From NCBI RefSeq assembly GCF_003990975.1, contig NZ_RZJR01000012.1:124001-188000 (forward strand): DNA of 64,000 bases. Reading direction: 5' to 3'. Below the pieces are notes generated by a model. That model worked only from the letters and a program-made list of their open reading frames with translations, ran no database searches and was not told where the DNA came from. How positions within the stretch are numbered: the first letter of the stretch is position 1; each line of letters begins with the position of its first letter. Positions 35,773 through 43,139 of this stretch are shown here, piece after piece. The DNA is from Cohnella sp. AR92. GTDB taxonomy: Bacteria; Bacillota; Bacilli; Paenibacillales; Paenibacillaceae. The translations under genes were made by a program, and so were the position numbers.

Positions 35773-36666
35773 TTGAAAGGAATTTTGCTGGCAGGAGGAA
35801 GCGGGACGAGGCTGTATCCGCTGACGATATCCGTATCGAAGCAACTGCTTCCGATCTACGATAAGCCGATGATTTACTACCCGTTGTCCGTTCTGATGCT
35901 GGCGGGCATAAGGGAGATTCTGATTATTTCGACTCCGTTGGATATTCCGAGATTCCAGCAACTGCTTGGAGACGGCTCCCAGTGGGGACTTTCTTTATCT
36001 TACGAGGTTCAGCCGTCGCCGGATGGAATCGCGCAAGCGTTTCGCATCGGCGAGACGTTCATCGGACAAGACGACGTTGCCCTCATCCTCGGCGACAATC
36101 TTTTCCACGGTCATGGGTTGACCGAGCTGCTCCACTCCGCCATGAAGCGCAACCGCGGAGCGACGGTATTCGGATATGCGGTGCAGGACCCGGAGAGGTT
36201 CGGAGTCGTGGACTTCGATGCCGACGGCCGCGTTCTCTCCATCGAGGAGAAGCCGAATCAGCCTGCGTCCGAATACGCGGTCACAGGGCTCTACTTCTAT
36301 GACAATCGGGTAGTCGATATCGTCAGGAGCATGAAGCCTTCCGCTCGAGGAGAATTGGAGATTACCGACGTGAACAAAGCCTATCTGAAGGAGGGGCGGC
36401 TTCGGGTCGAACTCCTCGGCCGCGGCTTCACTTGGCTCGACTCCGGAACCCACGAATCGTTGATGATGGCTTCGCAATTCATCGCGACGATCGAGAAGCG
36501 GCAGAGCCTTAAGATCGCTTGTCTCGAAGAGATCGCTTATCGGTGCGGGTACATTAGCGCGGAGCAGGTACAGGAGCTTGCGAAGCCGATGGCCAAGAAC
36601 GAGTACGGCCAATATTTGTTGAAGCTTGTGTCGCGACGTTCCCTCCAACCCAGGGCTTATGTGTGA
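35773..36666 (+). CDS. rmlA: Glucose-1-phosphate thymidylyltransferase
   Basis: 297 residues. [40 protein letters not shown] and [12 protein letters not shown] are the RmlA signatures, with FLGDN-type ILGDNLFHG and the lysine-containing IEEKPNQP. It makes dTDP-glucose, the first step toward dTDP-rhamnose. The start is TTG 35773, preceded by GGAGAAGGAGG. The DNA returns to higher G+C here. Confidence 0.93.
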   Translation: MKGILLAGGSGTRLYPLTISVSKQLLPIYDKPMIYYPLSVLMLAGIREILIISTPLDIPRFQQLLGDGSQWGLSLSYEVQPSPDGIAQAFRIGETFIGQDDVALILGDNLFHGHGLTELLHSAMKRNRGATVFGYAVQDPERFGVVDFDADGRVLSIEEKPNQPASEYAVTGLYFYDNRVVDIVRSMKPSARGELEITDVNKAYLKEGRLRVELLGRGFTWLDSGTHESLMMASQFIATIEKRQSLKIACLEEIAYRCGYISAEQVQELAKPMAKNEYGQYLLKLVSRRSLQPRAYV

Positions 36667-36738
36667 GACCCTGAAGCGTAGGCTTGCATTGTATAGAGAG
36701 AACAGCCATTTACCAAGGGCGACGAAGGAGAATTGTAC

Positions 36739-37728
36739 ATGAAGCTGCTAGTGACCGGCGGCGCCGGTTTCATCGGAAGTCAGTTCATTCGCTATATGTC
36801 GGCTAAGTATCCGGAGTACCGCATCGTCAACCTCGACAAGCTGACGTACGCGGGCAACCTCGACAATCTGAAAGAGCTGGACGCGAAAGCGAATTACGAG
36901 TTCGTTCGAGGAGACATTGCCGACGGAGGAGAAGTCCGCAAGCTGATCGGCGAAGGCGGCTTCGACGCCGTCGTCAACTTCGCGGCGGAGTCCCATGTGG
37001 ACCGCAGCATCGAGGACGCGTCGATCTTCGTGCGCACGAACGTGCTTGGCACGCAGACGCTGCTGGAGGCCGCACGCCAGGCGGGAGTGGGGAAGTTCGT
37101 TCAGATCTCGACCGATGAGGTGTACGGCACCTTGGGAGAGAACGGCTACTTCACGGAACGGACGCCGTTGGCCCCGAACAGTCCCTACTCCGCGAGCAAG
37201 GCTGGCGCCGACCTGCTGGTCCGCGCCTACTACGAGACTTACGGGATGAACGTCAACATCACCCGCTGCTCGAACAACTACGGCCCATACCATTTTCCCG
37301 AGAAGCTGATCCCTCTCCTTATCACGAACGCTCTTCAAGACAAGCCGATTCCGGTGTACGGCGACGGACTCAACGTGCGCGATTGGCTGCACGTCCGCGA
37401 TCATGCGGCGGCCATCGACAGGGTGCTGCACGGCGGGAAGCCGGGCGAGGTCTATAATGTCGGCGGGCATAACGAGAGAACGAACCTCGATATCGTCCGC
37501 TTCGTTCTGACCCGCTTGGGCAAGCCGGACAGCCTAATCACGTTCGTCGCGGACCGCCTCGGCCATGATCGCCGTTATGCCATCGACGCGACGAAGATTC
37601 GCGAGGAGCTGGGTTGGGAGCCGTCGATCTTCCTCGAGCAGGGGCTTGCGGAGACGGTGGACTGGTTCGTGGACAATCGGGATTGGTGGACCAAATCCAG
37701 GATCGGAGAGAACAATCATGGCGCATAA
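36739..37728 (+). CDS. rmlB: dTDP-glucose 4,6-dehydratase
   Basis: About 329 residues. KLLVTGGAGFIGSQFIRYM (NAD-binding), YEFVRGDI, NFAAESHVDRS, VQISTDEVYG (the dehydratase TDE motif), YSASKAGADLLVRAY (YxxxK) and NNYGPYHFPEKLIPL are all diagnostic of RmlB. Produces dTDP-4-keto-6-deoxyglucose. GGAG at 36727 supports ATG 36739; it overlaps rmlD by 11 bp. rmlC is not next to it. Confidence 0.94.
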   Translation: MKLLVTGGAGFIGSQFIRYMSAKYPEYRIVNLDKLTYAGNLDNLKELDAKANYEFVRGDIADGGEVRKLIGEGGFDAVVNFAAESHVDRSIEDASIFVRTNVLGTQTLLEAARQAGVGKFVQISTDEVYGTLGENGYFTERTPLAPNSPYSASKAGADLLVRAYYETYGMNVNITRCSNNYGPYHFPEKLIPLLITNALQDKPIPVYGDGLNVRDWLHVRDHAAAIDRVLHGGKPGEVYNVGGHNERTNLDIVRFVLTRLGKPDSLITFVADRLGHDRRYAIDATKIREELGWEPSIFLEQGLAETVDWFVDNRDWWTKSRIGENNHGA

Positions 37729-38608
37729 ATTCGGACGGGTTGCGGTGACGGGAGCGGGGGGCATGCTCGGCGTCGATATGTGCAAGGCGCTGGAGCCGCA
37801 TGCGGAGCAAGTGCTGGCATGGGACCGGACCGCTCTGGACGTCACCGACCTGGAAGCGGTCTTGACCATGTTCCGAATCCACCAACCGGAAGCCGTCGTG
37901 CATTCGGCGGCTTATACGAAGGTCGATCAAGCGGAGGCAGAGCCGGATCTGGCGTTCCGGGTGAATGCGATCGGCGCGCGCAACGTGGCTCTCGCGGCGG
38001 AGGCGGCCGGAGCCAAGATGGTCTACGTGAGCACGGATTACGTGTTCCCCGGGACGAGCGAGAAGCCCTTGAACGAGTATCAGGACACAAGCCCGATCAA
38101 CGTCTACGGCGAATCGAAGCGGGGTGGCGAGTGGCTCGCCAGCGGCTTGGTTTCGCGCCTCTTCATCGTTCGGACCTCTTGGCTGTACGGCGATCATGGG
38201 CCGAACTTCGTGAAGACGATGCTGAAGCTGGCGGAGAAGAAGGAGCCGATACGGGTAGTCGGCGATCAGATCGGCTGCCCGACGTACACCGTCGATCTCG
38301 CCAGGACGATCGTCCGGCTGCTGGAGACGGAGAAGTACGGAACCTATCATGTCTCCAACTCCGGAGCCTGCTCGTGGTATGAGTTCGCCGAACGAATCTT
38401 CGACCTTGCCGGGCTGTCCGTCGATCTATCGGCGGTGACCAGCGAGCAATTCAAACGCCCCGCTCCGAGACCGGCATATTCGGTCCTCGATCATATGGCC
38501 CTTAGGGTGAACGGCTTCCCGCCGATGAGGGATTGGGAGACCGCGCTTAAGGAATACCTGCGCCATAATCAACTGCTCAGGCAAGAATCGAGGCCTATCG
38601 AATGCTGA
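37718..38608 (+). CDS. rmlD: dTDP-4-dehydrorhamnose reductase
   Basis: About 296 residues. VAVTGAGGMLGVDMCKAL, VVHSAAYTKVDQAE (the RmlD AAYT-VD-AE motif), YVSTDYVFPG, YGESKRGGE (YxxxK) and FIVRTSWLYG identify RmlD. It reduces the final keto intermediate to dTDP-L-rhamnose. Starts within the end of rmlB and overlaps the nucleotidyltransferase gene by 7 bp, so the rhamnose genes and the following genes seem to be one transcript. Confidence 0.93.
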   Translation: MAHKFGRVAVTGAGGMLGVDMCKALEPHAEQVLAWDRTALDVTDLEAVLTMFRIHQPEAVVHSAAYTKVDQAEAEPDLAFRVNAIGARNVALAAEAAGAKMVYVSTDYVFPGTSEKPLNEYQDTSPINVYGESKRGGEWLASGLVSRLFIVRTSWLYGDHGPNFVKTMLKLAEKKEPIRVVGDQIGCPTYTVDLARTIVRLLETEKYGTYHVSNSGACSWYEFAERIFDLAGLSVDLSAVTSEQFKRPAPRPAYSVLDHMALRVNGFPPMRDWETALKEYLRHNQLLRQESRPIEC

Positions 38609-39768
38609 CCATCGAGCTGCTGGAGCGATCGTACAACAAGCAATCTCCGCTTCTGGCATGCGAGCGGGACTATCGGGCCTCCTTGGAGGAGATCGGAAGT
38701 CAGGGGGTGGCCGGTCCGATCTATCAGATTCTGAAGGAGAACCAGTCGCTTACGAGCGTGCCGGCGTTCTTCAAGGAAGGGTTGGAACGGCAGCGGGAGC
38801 GTCATTCGTATCTAAACCTGTTGATCAAGAACGAAGCGGAGCGGATCGTCGCCGCTCTGGACAGCGAAGGGATTCCGGCCATCGTCCTGAAGGGGCTATG
38901 GCTTTCCCGCCGTCTCTATGGAAGCAGCGGCGTTCGCCAGACCGGGGACGTCGATCTGCTCATCCATAAGGAGCAATTGGAGGCTGCCTCCAAGGTTCTT
39001 CTATCGCTAGGGTACATAGACGTGGATATCGAGAGGCACAGCTCCTATCATCACCTGTTCGGCAAGTGGAACCCCAGCACCAAGATGCCGATTCATGTGG
39101 AGCTTCATTGGCATGTCGTGCAAACGGATTATTGCCGAATGGAATGCGACTCGTTATGGGAGCAATCCCAGCCGCTTCCTTCCCGCGATCGGATCCGGGA
39201 GCTGTCCATTCCGGACTTGTTCTACACGTTATGCTTGCACGGCGCCAAGCACAACATGGCTTCGCTGAAGCACGTCCTGGATATCGTGCGGACGATTCAT
39301 CTCTACGGCGCCCAGATCAGCTATGAGAAGCTGCTCCGCAGGGCGAGAGAGGATCATCTTTACGGCATGGTCGTCATGGCCTTATCCGTCGTCTATCGTC
39401 TCATGCCGCACCTGATGCGGGTGAAGCCTTTCGGCGAGACGAAGACCTGGTTCCCTTGGAATCAGGAGCTGGCATGGAGGAAGGAAGAGGATTATCGGCT
39501 GTTCCGTTTCAAGGGACTGGCCTACTACCTTCATCAAGTGTTGTTCACGCTGGGGAAGCTGGATCTTCCGAGATACCGGATTCTATACCTCTGGCGAATG
39601 GTCTTCCCGCCTCCCGAGCTGATCCGAATCTACTTGGGGCGGCCGGCTACGGATTCGAGCTTTGGGCTGTACATGCGTTGGATTGGACGTTTCCGGCAGG
39701 CGGGCAGGAGGAAGGCGGCTCCCGCGCGCGCCGCCGATATCATCATTCAAGGGGAAGACCTTCGATGA
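38602..39768 (+). CDS. Nucleotidyltransferase family protein (PadeN-like)
   Basis: 388 residues. IPAIVLKGLWLSRRLYGSSG then VRQTGDVDLLIHKEQLEAA shows the nucleotidyltransferase D-x-D motif (DVDLL), with a His-rich stretch and a helical C-terminal half; it fits the NTP_transf_5 group. Members occur in lasso-peptide loci such as paeninodin and in HPr-kinase/PqqD clusters. It overlaps rmlD and shares an ATGA overlap with the LCP gene, so it could act on EPS or on the RiPP 1.5 kb downstream. The substrate is unknown. Confidence 0.78.
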   Translation: MLTIELLERSYNKQSPLLACERDYRASLEEIGSQGVAGPIYQILKENQSLTSVPAFFKEGLERQRERHSYLNLLIKNEAERIVAALDSEGIPAIVLKGLWLSRRLYGSSGVRQTGDVDLLIHKEQLEAASKVLLSLGYIDVDIERHSSYHHLFGKWNPSTKMPIHVELHWHVVQTDYCRMECDSLWEQSQPLPSRDRIRELSIPDLFYTLCLHGAKHNMASLKHVLDIVRTIHLYGAQISYEKLLRRAREDHLYGMVVMALSVVYRLMPHLMRVKPFGETKTWFPWNQELAWRKEEDYRLFRFKGLAYYLHQVLFTLGKLDLPRYRILYLWRMVFPPPELIRIYLGRPATDSSFGLYMRWIGRFRQAGRRKAAPARAADIIIQGEDLR

Positions 39769-40715
39769 AACTTGGTAGAAGAAGACGTTGGCTCTGGATT
39801 AGTTTATCGGTCGTTACGGTGCTTATAGTCGGAGCTTTGAGCTTGATCGGCTATCTCTACTGGTCGGTCAAAGAAACGGCAAGCGAGATTTACGAGCCGC
39901 TTCCCTCGGACCGTCCGAGGTACGTGAGCACGGACAAGGAGATACCGGCGTCGCCTGCTCCCGTGCAGACGGAACAATTGTCTCCGTTCTCCGTCCTGCT
40001 GCTCGGAGTAGATGAACGCGAGAACGACAGAGGGCGCTCGGATACGATCATCGTGATGACCGTCAACCCGAAGAGCAAGAAGATCCTGATGTACAACATC
40101 CCTCGCGATACGCGGACGGAGCTGGTGCTTCGGGGAACCCAGGATAAGATCAATCACGCCTATGCCTATAACGGAATCGAAGGGTCGCTGGCGACGGTCG
40201 AGAAGTTCGTCGACATGCCGATCGACTATTACGTCGAAGTGAACATGGAAGGCTTCAAGCTCATCGTGGATACGCTGAACGGCGTCGACGTGAACAATCC
40301 GTTCGCATTCGATTACGAGGGCGAGAAGTTCCCGGCCGGGCAGCAGCATCTGAACGGAGAACAGGCGCTTAAATTTTCCCGCATGAGGTACGACGATCCG
40401 AGAGGCGACTTCGGACGGAACGACCGCCAGAAGCAAGTCATTCAGGATGTCATCCACCGGGCGACGAAGTGGAACAACACGAGCGCGCTTCCGTCCATTC
40501 TGAACGCTATCGGGGACCACGTCCGTACGAACCTGACCTTCGGGGAACTGCAGGATCTGGTGCTGAAGTACAGGAAAAACCTGAACGACATCGAGACCAC
40601 CTTCATCGAGGGGCAAGGGACGATGATCAACGGGATCTACTATTACGTGGTCGATCAGAAGGAAAGGGACCGGATACACGAGCTGATGAAGCAGCAGCTG
40701 GCCGCGACGTCCTGA
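39765..40715 (+). CDS. LytR-CpsA-Psr (LCP) family phosphotransferase
   Basis: About 316 residues. A cationic N-terminus and one membrane helix (LWISLSVVTVLIVGALSLIG) precede the LCP domain: FSVLLLGVDERENDRGRSDT, MYNIPRDTRTEL, KINHAYAYNGIEGSL, VEVNMEGFKLIVDTLNGVDV, LKFSRMRYDDPRGDFGRNDR. The catalytic-type Arg/Asp set is present. LCP enzymes attach undecaprenyl-linked polymers to peptidoglycan outside the cell. Start ATG 39765 overlaps the preceding stop (ATGA), so the upstream extension of this frame is not used. Confidence 0.92.
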   Translation: MKLGRRRRWLWISLSVVTVLIVGALSLIGYLYWSVKETASEIYEPLPSDRPRYVSTDKEIPASPAPVQTEQLSPFSVLLLGVDERENDRGRSDTIIVMTVNPKSKKILMYNIPRDTRTELVLRGTQDKINHAYAYNGIEGSLATVEKFVDMPIDYYVEVNMEGFKLIVDTLNGVDVNNPFAFDYEGEKFPAGQQHLNGEQALKFSRMRYDDPRGDFGRNDRQKQVIQDVIHRATKWNNTSALPSILNAIGDHVRTNLTFGELQDLVLKYRKNLNDIETTFIEGQGTMINGIYYYVVDQKERDRIHELMKQQLAATS

Positions 40716-40727
40716 GGAGGAGAGAGA

Positions 40728-41255
40728 ATGAGAAGAACGTTTGCGTTCGGCGCCATTCTGGTTCTGCTCTGGACAGGCCTGATCTTCGTATTTTCCTCGG
40801 AGCCGTATAAGAAGCAGAGCATTCAGCCATTGCTGCATGAGCGGCTGTCCGGGAGCCCGCTGCTTCAAGACATTCCGGATATCTCCTTCACTTATGACGA
40901 CAGTACGGTTTCTTCCCGGAAGGATCCGTTCGAATTCCTGGAATTCATTTTCCGCAAAAGCGCTCATCTGTTCATGTACGGCATGCTGGCGATATTCTGG
41001 AGCCTGCTTCTGGGCAAGATTTGGCGACTACGCGGCTGGCGGCTTCTGCTTCCCGTTCTGGCGGTCGTGGCGGCAACGGCCTCCCTGGACGAGTGGAATC
41101 AGTCTTTCGTAGAAGGCCGAACCTCCTTGCCGAGCGACGTGGGGATCGATCTTGCCGGAGGATTGTTGGGATTCCTGTCGTTACGTGCGATCGCAATGCT
41201 ACATAATGTGTTGACTAGATACAGGTTGTATCATAGAATAAGGACAGAAAAGTGA
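40728..41255 (+). CDS. VanZ-family membrane protein
   Basis: 175 residues. FGAILVLLWTGLIFVFSSEP opens the protein, and IFRKSAHLFMYGMLAIFWSL followed by ASLDEWNQSFVEGRTSLPSD are VanZ-like hallmarks (R-K-x-x-H-x-x-x-Y; D-E-x-x-Q). About four membrane helices. Function unclear; the family includes the teicoplanin-resistance accessory protein. GGAGGAGAGA supports ATG 40728. The last 15 codons overlap the palindromic promoter of the precursor gene. Confidence 0.85.
   Translation: MRRTFAFGAILVLLWTGLIFVFSSEPYKKQSIQPLLHERLSGSPLLQDIPDISFTYDDSTVSSRKDPFEFLEFIFRKSAHLFMYGMLAIFWSLLLGKIWRLRGWRLLLPVLAVVAATASLDEWNQSFVEGRTSLPSDVGIDLAGGLLGFLSLRAIAMLHNVLTRYRLYHRIRTEK
41211..41239 (+). promoter_or_regulatory. 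Sigma-A promoter with GATAC-N5-GTATC palindrome as spacer (RiPP operon)
   Basis: -35 TTGACT (41211-41216), 17-bp spacer AGATACAGGTTGTATCA (41217-41233), -10 TAGAAT (41234-41239). It lies inside the 3' end of the vanZ-like gene and 27 bp before the TTG start of the precursor. Near-identical architecture to the promoter of the orphan precursor at 17464. Confidence 0.8.
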
Positions 41256-41266
41256 GGTGATACAAA

Positions 41267-41440
41267 TTGAAAACCTATGAGAAACCAGAGGTGTTGGTTC
41301 ATCAGGCTGTCGTATTCGAAGGCCATTCGCAGCCTTCCGGTCATCCCGGTTGGCCATGGCCTGGAGGCGGTCATGGCGGCGGTGGCGGCCATGGCGGCGG
41401 TGGTCACGGAGGCGGTGGCGGCGGCCATGGCGGCTGGTAA
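41267..41440 (+). CDS. Candidate RiPP precursor, Gly/His-rich core (57 aa)
   Basis: TTG 41267 to TAA 41438-41440. The leader MKTYEKPEVLVHQAVVFE shares K-x-Y-x-x-P and the identical VHQAVVFE with the peptide at 17519. The core begins GHSQPSGHPGWPWPGGG and continues as runs of Gly punctuated by His (HGGGGG, HGGGG, HGGGGGG), ending HGGW. GAGGTG lies 7 bp before the TTG. Followed by genes for an HPr-kinase-like protein, a PqqD-like protein, a peptidase-like protein and an exporter, so it is the likely substrate. The core could be crosslinked, phosphorylated, or bind metal through the regularly spaced His; none of these is shown. Confidence 0.72.
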   Translation: MKTYEKPEVLVHQAVVFEGHSQPSGHPGWPWPGGGHGGGGGHGGGGHGGGGGGHGGW

Positions 41441-41483
41441 TCGGCACCGCGGCATGGCTAAAGCAAATCTTGCATGCACGCAG

Positions 41484-41509
41484 GGGAGAGAGAGCTTGCT
41501 CTCTCTTCC
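41484..41509 (+). promoter_or_regulatory. Stem-loop between precursor and modification genes
   Basis: 12-bp stem GGGAGAGAGAGC / GCTCTCTCTTCC with one G-T wobble and a TT loop, not followed by a U-tract. Probably a leaky attenuator or RNA-stabilising hairpin that keeps the precursor transcript in excess over the enzyme genes. Confidence 0.6.
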
Positions 41510-41537
41510 ATGACGATCGACATAGGAGGAACTCCAG

Positions 41538-42338
41538 GTGATTGAGAGATGGCAGCGCTTCGGCAGCTTGCTGGTTCGGCTTAGGTTCGTTAGCGCCAAT
41601 GCGGCTGCGTTCACGAAGCATACGATCGGCGATCAATATGTAGACGTAGCCCCGGGTACGGAGCCCGATTATTCGCTTACGCTTGAAGACGGCTACGGCG
41701 AGAACTACGACGAGGTGACACCCGTCGGCTACGAGAAGAACGAGCGGGGCGACTTCAGGGTGTCCCGGGCAGACTTCTTGGTGGAATCGACGGCGGACTT
41801 GCGGGAGGCGCACATCCGCTTCTATAACTACTTCGGGCTTCGGACGGCGCTGCTGAATTGGTACAGCCGGATCCTCTCCAGGCTGGATTGGGGGATGCTG
41901 ATCCATTCCTCGTGCATCGTTCAGGACGGGCAGGCTTACCTCTTCTCCGGATATTCCGGAGCCGGCAAGTCGACGATCGCTTCGATGTCGCAGCCGAGAC
42001 CGATTCTTGCCGATGAGACGACGGTGGTCGAGATTCGCAAGGATGGCCGGATCCTGATTCACGATTCGCCTTTCCGCAACGACTTTAAAGAGCCCTACCG
42101 CGAGGGCCCCGTTCCTCTGAAGGGAATCTACCTTATCAAGCAGTCTCTGAATATCGAGCAGCATCGAATGACGAAGAGCGACGCGATGTTCGCCTTGTTC
42201 GACAAGATTGTCCATTGGCGGCACGAGAACGCGGACACGATCGGGCTCATTCGCCTTAGCAAAACCTTGGTGGATCGGGTTCCCGTATACGAATTGGAAT
42301 TTCAGAAAAACGATCGATTCTGGGAGGCAATCTCATGA
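41538..42338 (+). CDS. HPr kinase/phosphorylase-like protein (PadeK-like)
   Basis: 266 residues from GTG 41538 (AGGAGGA 8 bp upstream). A short HprK-like C-domain is evident: GMLIHSSCIVQDGQAYLFSG, then Walker A GYSGAGKST near residue 140, ILADETTVVEI and IHDSPFRNDF. In paeninodin-type lasso loci a homologous kinase phosphorylates a serine of the peptide; in other bacteria HPr-kinase-related proteins pair with PqqD relatives. Here both candidate cores contain a Pro-Ser...Gly segment that might be the target. Ends in ATGA overlap with the PqqD gene. Confidence 0.85.
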   Translation: MIERWQRFGSLLVRLRFVSANAAAFTKHTIGDQYVDVAPGTEPDYSLTLEDGYGENYDEVTPVGYEKNERGDFRVSRADFLVESTADLREAHIRFYNYFGLRTALLNWYSRILSRLDWGMLIHSSCIVQDGQAYLFSGYSGAGKSTIASMSQPRPILADETTVVEIRKDGRILIHDSPFRNDFKEPYREGPVPLKGIYLIKQSLNIEQHRMTKSDAMFALFDKIVHWRHENADTIGLIRLSKTLVDRVPVYELEFQKNDRFWEAIS

Positions 42339-42601
42339 GACTGGAAAGACTGCAAGCGGTAGAAGTGCTGAAGATGGACGGAGAAGTCATCATTCTTAAC
42401 CAGGAGACCTTCGCGGTCACGAAGCTCAACGGCACGGCGGGCTGGATCTGGGAACAGCTCGATAGCGGTCTCACTCAGGAACAGCTGGTTGAGAAAATGG
42501 CGGCGGAGTACGAGGGAGCGGACACCGAGCAGATTCGCGCGGATCTCGACCGTTTTATCGATCAGATGTCGGGCATCGGGCTGATTCAGCGTGCGGGATG
42601 A
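42335..42601 (+). CDS. PqqD-like RiPP recognition protein
   Basis: 88 residues. VIILNQETFAVTKLNGTAGW, IWEQLDSGLTQEQLVEKMAA and IRADLDRFIDQMSGIGLIQR give the winged-helix PqqD fold used to bind RiPP leaders (RRE). In lasso-peptide systems the equivalent B1 protein binds the YxxP leader element, which both peptides here carry. It overlaps its neighbours on both sides, so it is translationally coupled to the kinase and the peptidase-like protein. Confidence 0.88.
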   Translation: MRLERLQAVEVLKMDGEVIILNQETFAVTKLNGTAGWIWEQLDSGLTQEQLVEKMAAEYEGADTEQIRADLDRFIDQMSGIGLIQRAG

Positions 42602-43139
42602 GCTTCTCAGCACGTTCCACGGACTCATGAAGGCGAAGGGGGAAGTGATTCTTCCGGCCTCGGGTCTGAGCATGTACCCCTATATTCTGCCCCGGGATGA
42701 ATGCCGATTCGTTCCCTTTGACGGACGAATGGCTCCCGGACAGATCGCTCTCTTCGTCAGCGAGGAAGGCGTGCTGATCTCCCATCGCCTGCACCTTGCG
42801 GAGCTGCACCTTGCGGAGCCCTGGAATAAGGAAGAACGATATTGGCTGCGCGGAGACGGCAACTTCAGCGGCGACCGCCCGGTCGGCCGGGCGCAGATGA
42901 TCGGGATCTTGGTCGAGGTAACGCGCAACGGGAGGAAAATAGCCGAGAAGCGCTTCGACCGGAGATGGTGGGGACGGCTGGCGGTCCGGTACCCGCGGCT
43001 GCTGAAGCTATCGGCCCATGCCTCACGGTGGCGTGCGAAGCGAGAGTCGGCCTTCACGGACGAAGGAGGAGGACAAGATGGCGTCTCGAACCGCTTCCCT
43101 GAATCTCCCGCAAGAGGAGCAGCCTCCGGGAATCCATAA
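42591..43139 (+). CDS. S24/S26-like peptidase without membrane anchor
   Basis: 182 residues. ILPASGLSMYPYILP contains the nucleophile-serine motif of signal peptidases (G-x-S-M-x-P), VLISHRLHLAE places a His-Arg where the S26B class has its catalytic His, and YWLRGDGNFSGDRPVGRAQM matches the S26 [K/R]GD-N-D box. No membrane helix is seen, unlike true signal peptidases. Most likely the leader peptidase of this RiPP system, replacing the transglutaminase-like B2 of lasso loci; inference. GTG 42591 overlaps the PqqD stop; the C-terminal 20 residues overlap the ABC gene. Confidence 0.72.
   Translation: MRDELLSTFHGLMKAKGEVILPASGLSMYPYILPRDECRFVPFDGRMAPGQIALFVSEEGVLISHRLHLAELHLAEPWNKEERYWLRGDGNFSGDRPVGRAQMIGILVEVTRNGRKIAEKRFDRRWWGRLAVRYPRLLKLSAHASRWRAKRESAFTDEGGGQDGVSNRFPESPARGAASGNP

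Noticed and set aside
36748-37470. Minus-strand ORF over rmlB (240 codons)
   Set aside because: Shadow of high-G+C rmlB, whose motifs are unmistakable.
39456-39764. N-terminal extension of the LCP protein
   Set aside because: It overlaps the nucleotidyltransferase gene in another frame; the ATGA overlap at 39765 and the following membrane helix mark the real start.
41277-41513. Alternative frame through the precursor gene (78 codons)
   Set aside because: It lacks the leader shared with the 17519 peptide; the TTG frame has the ribosome site and the conserved leader.
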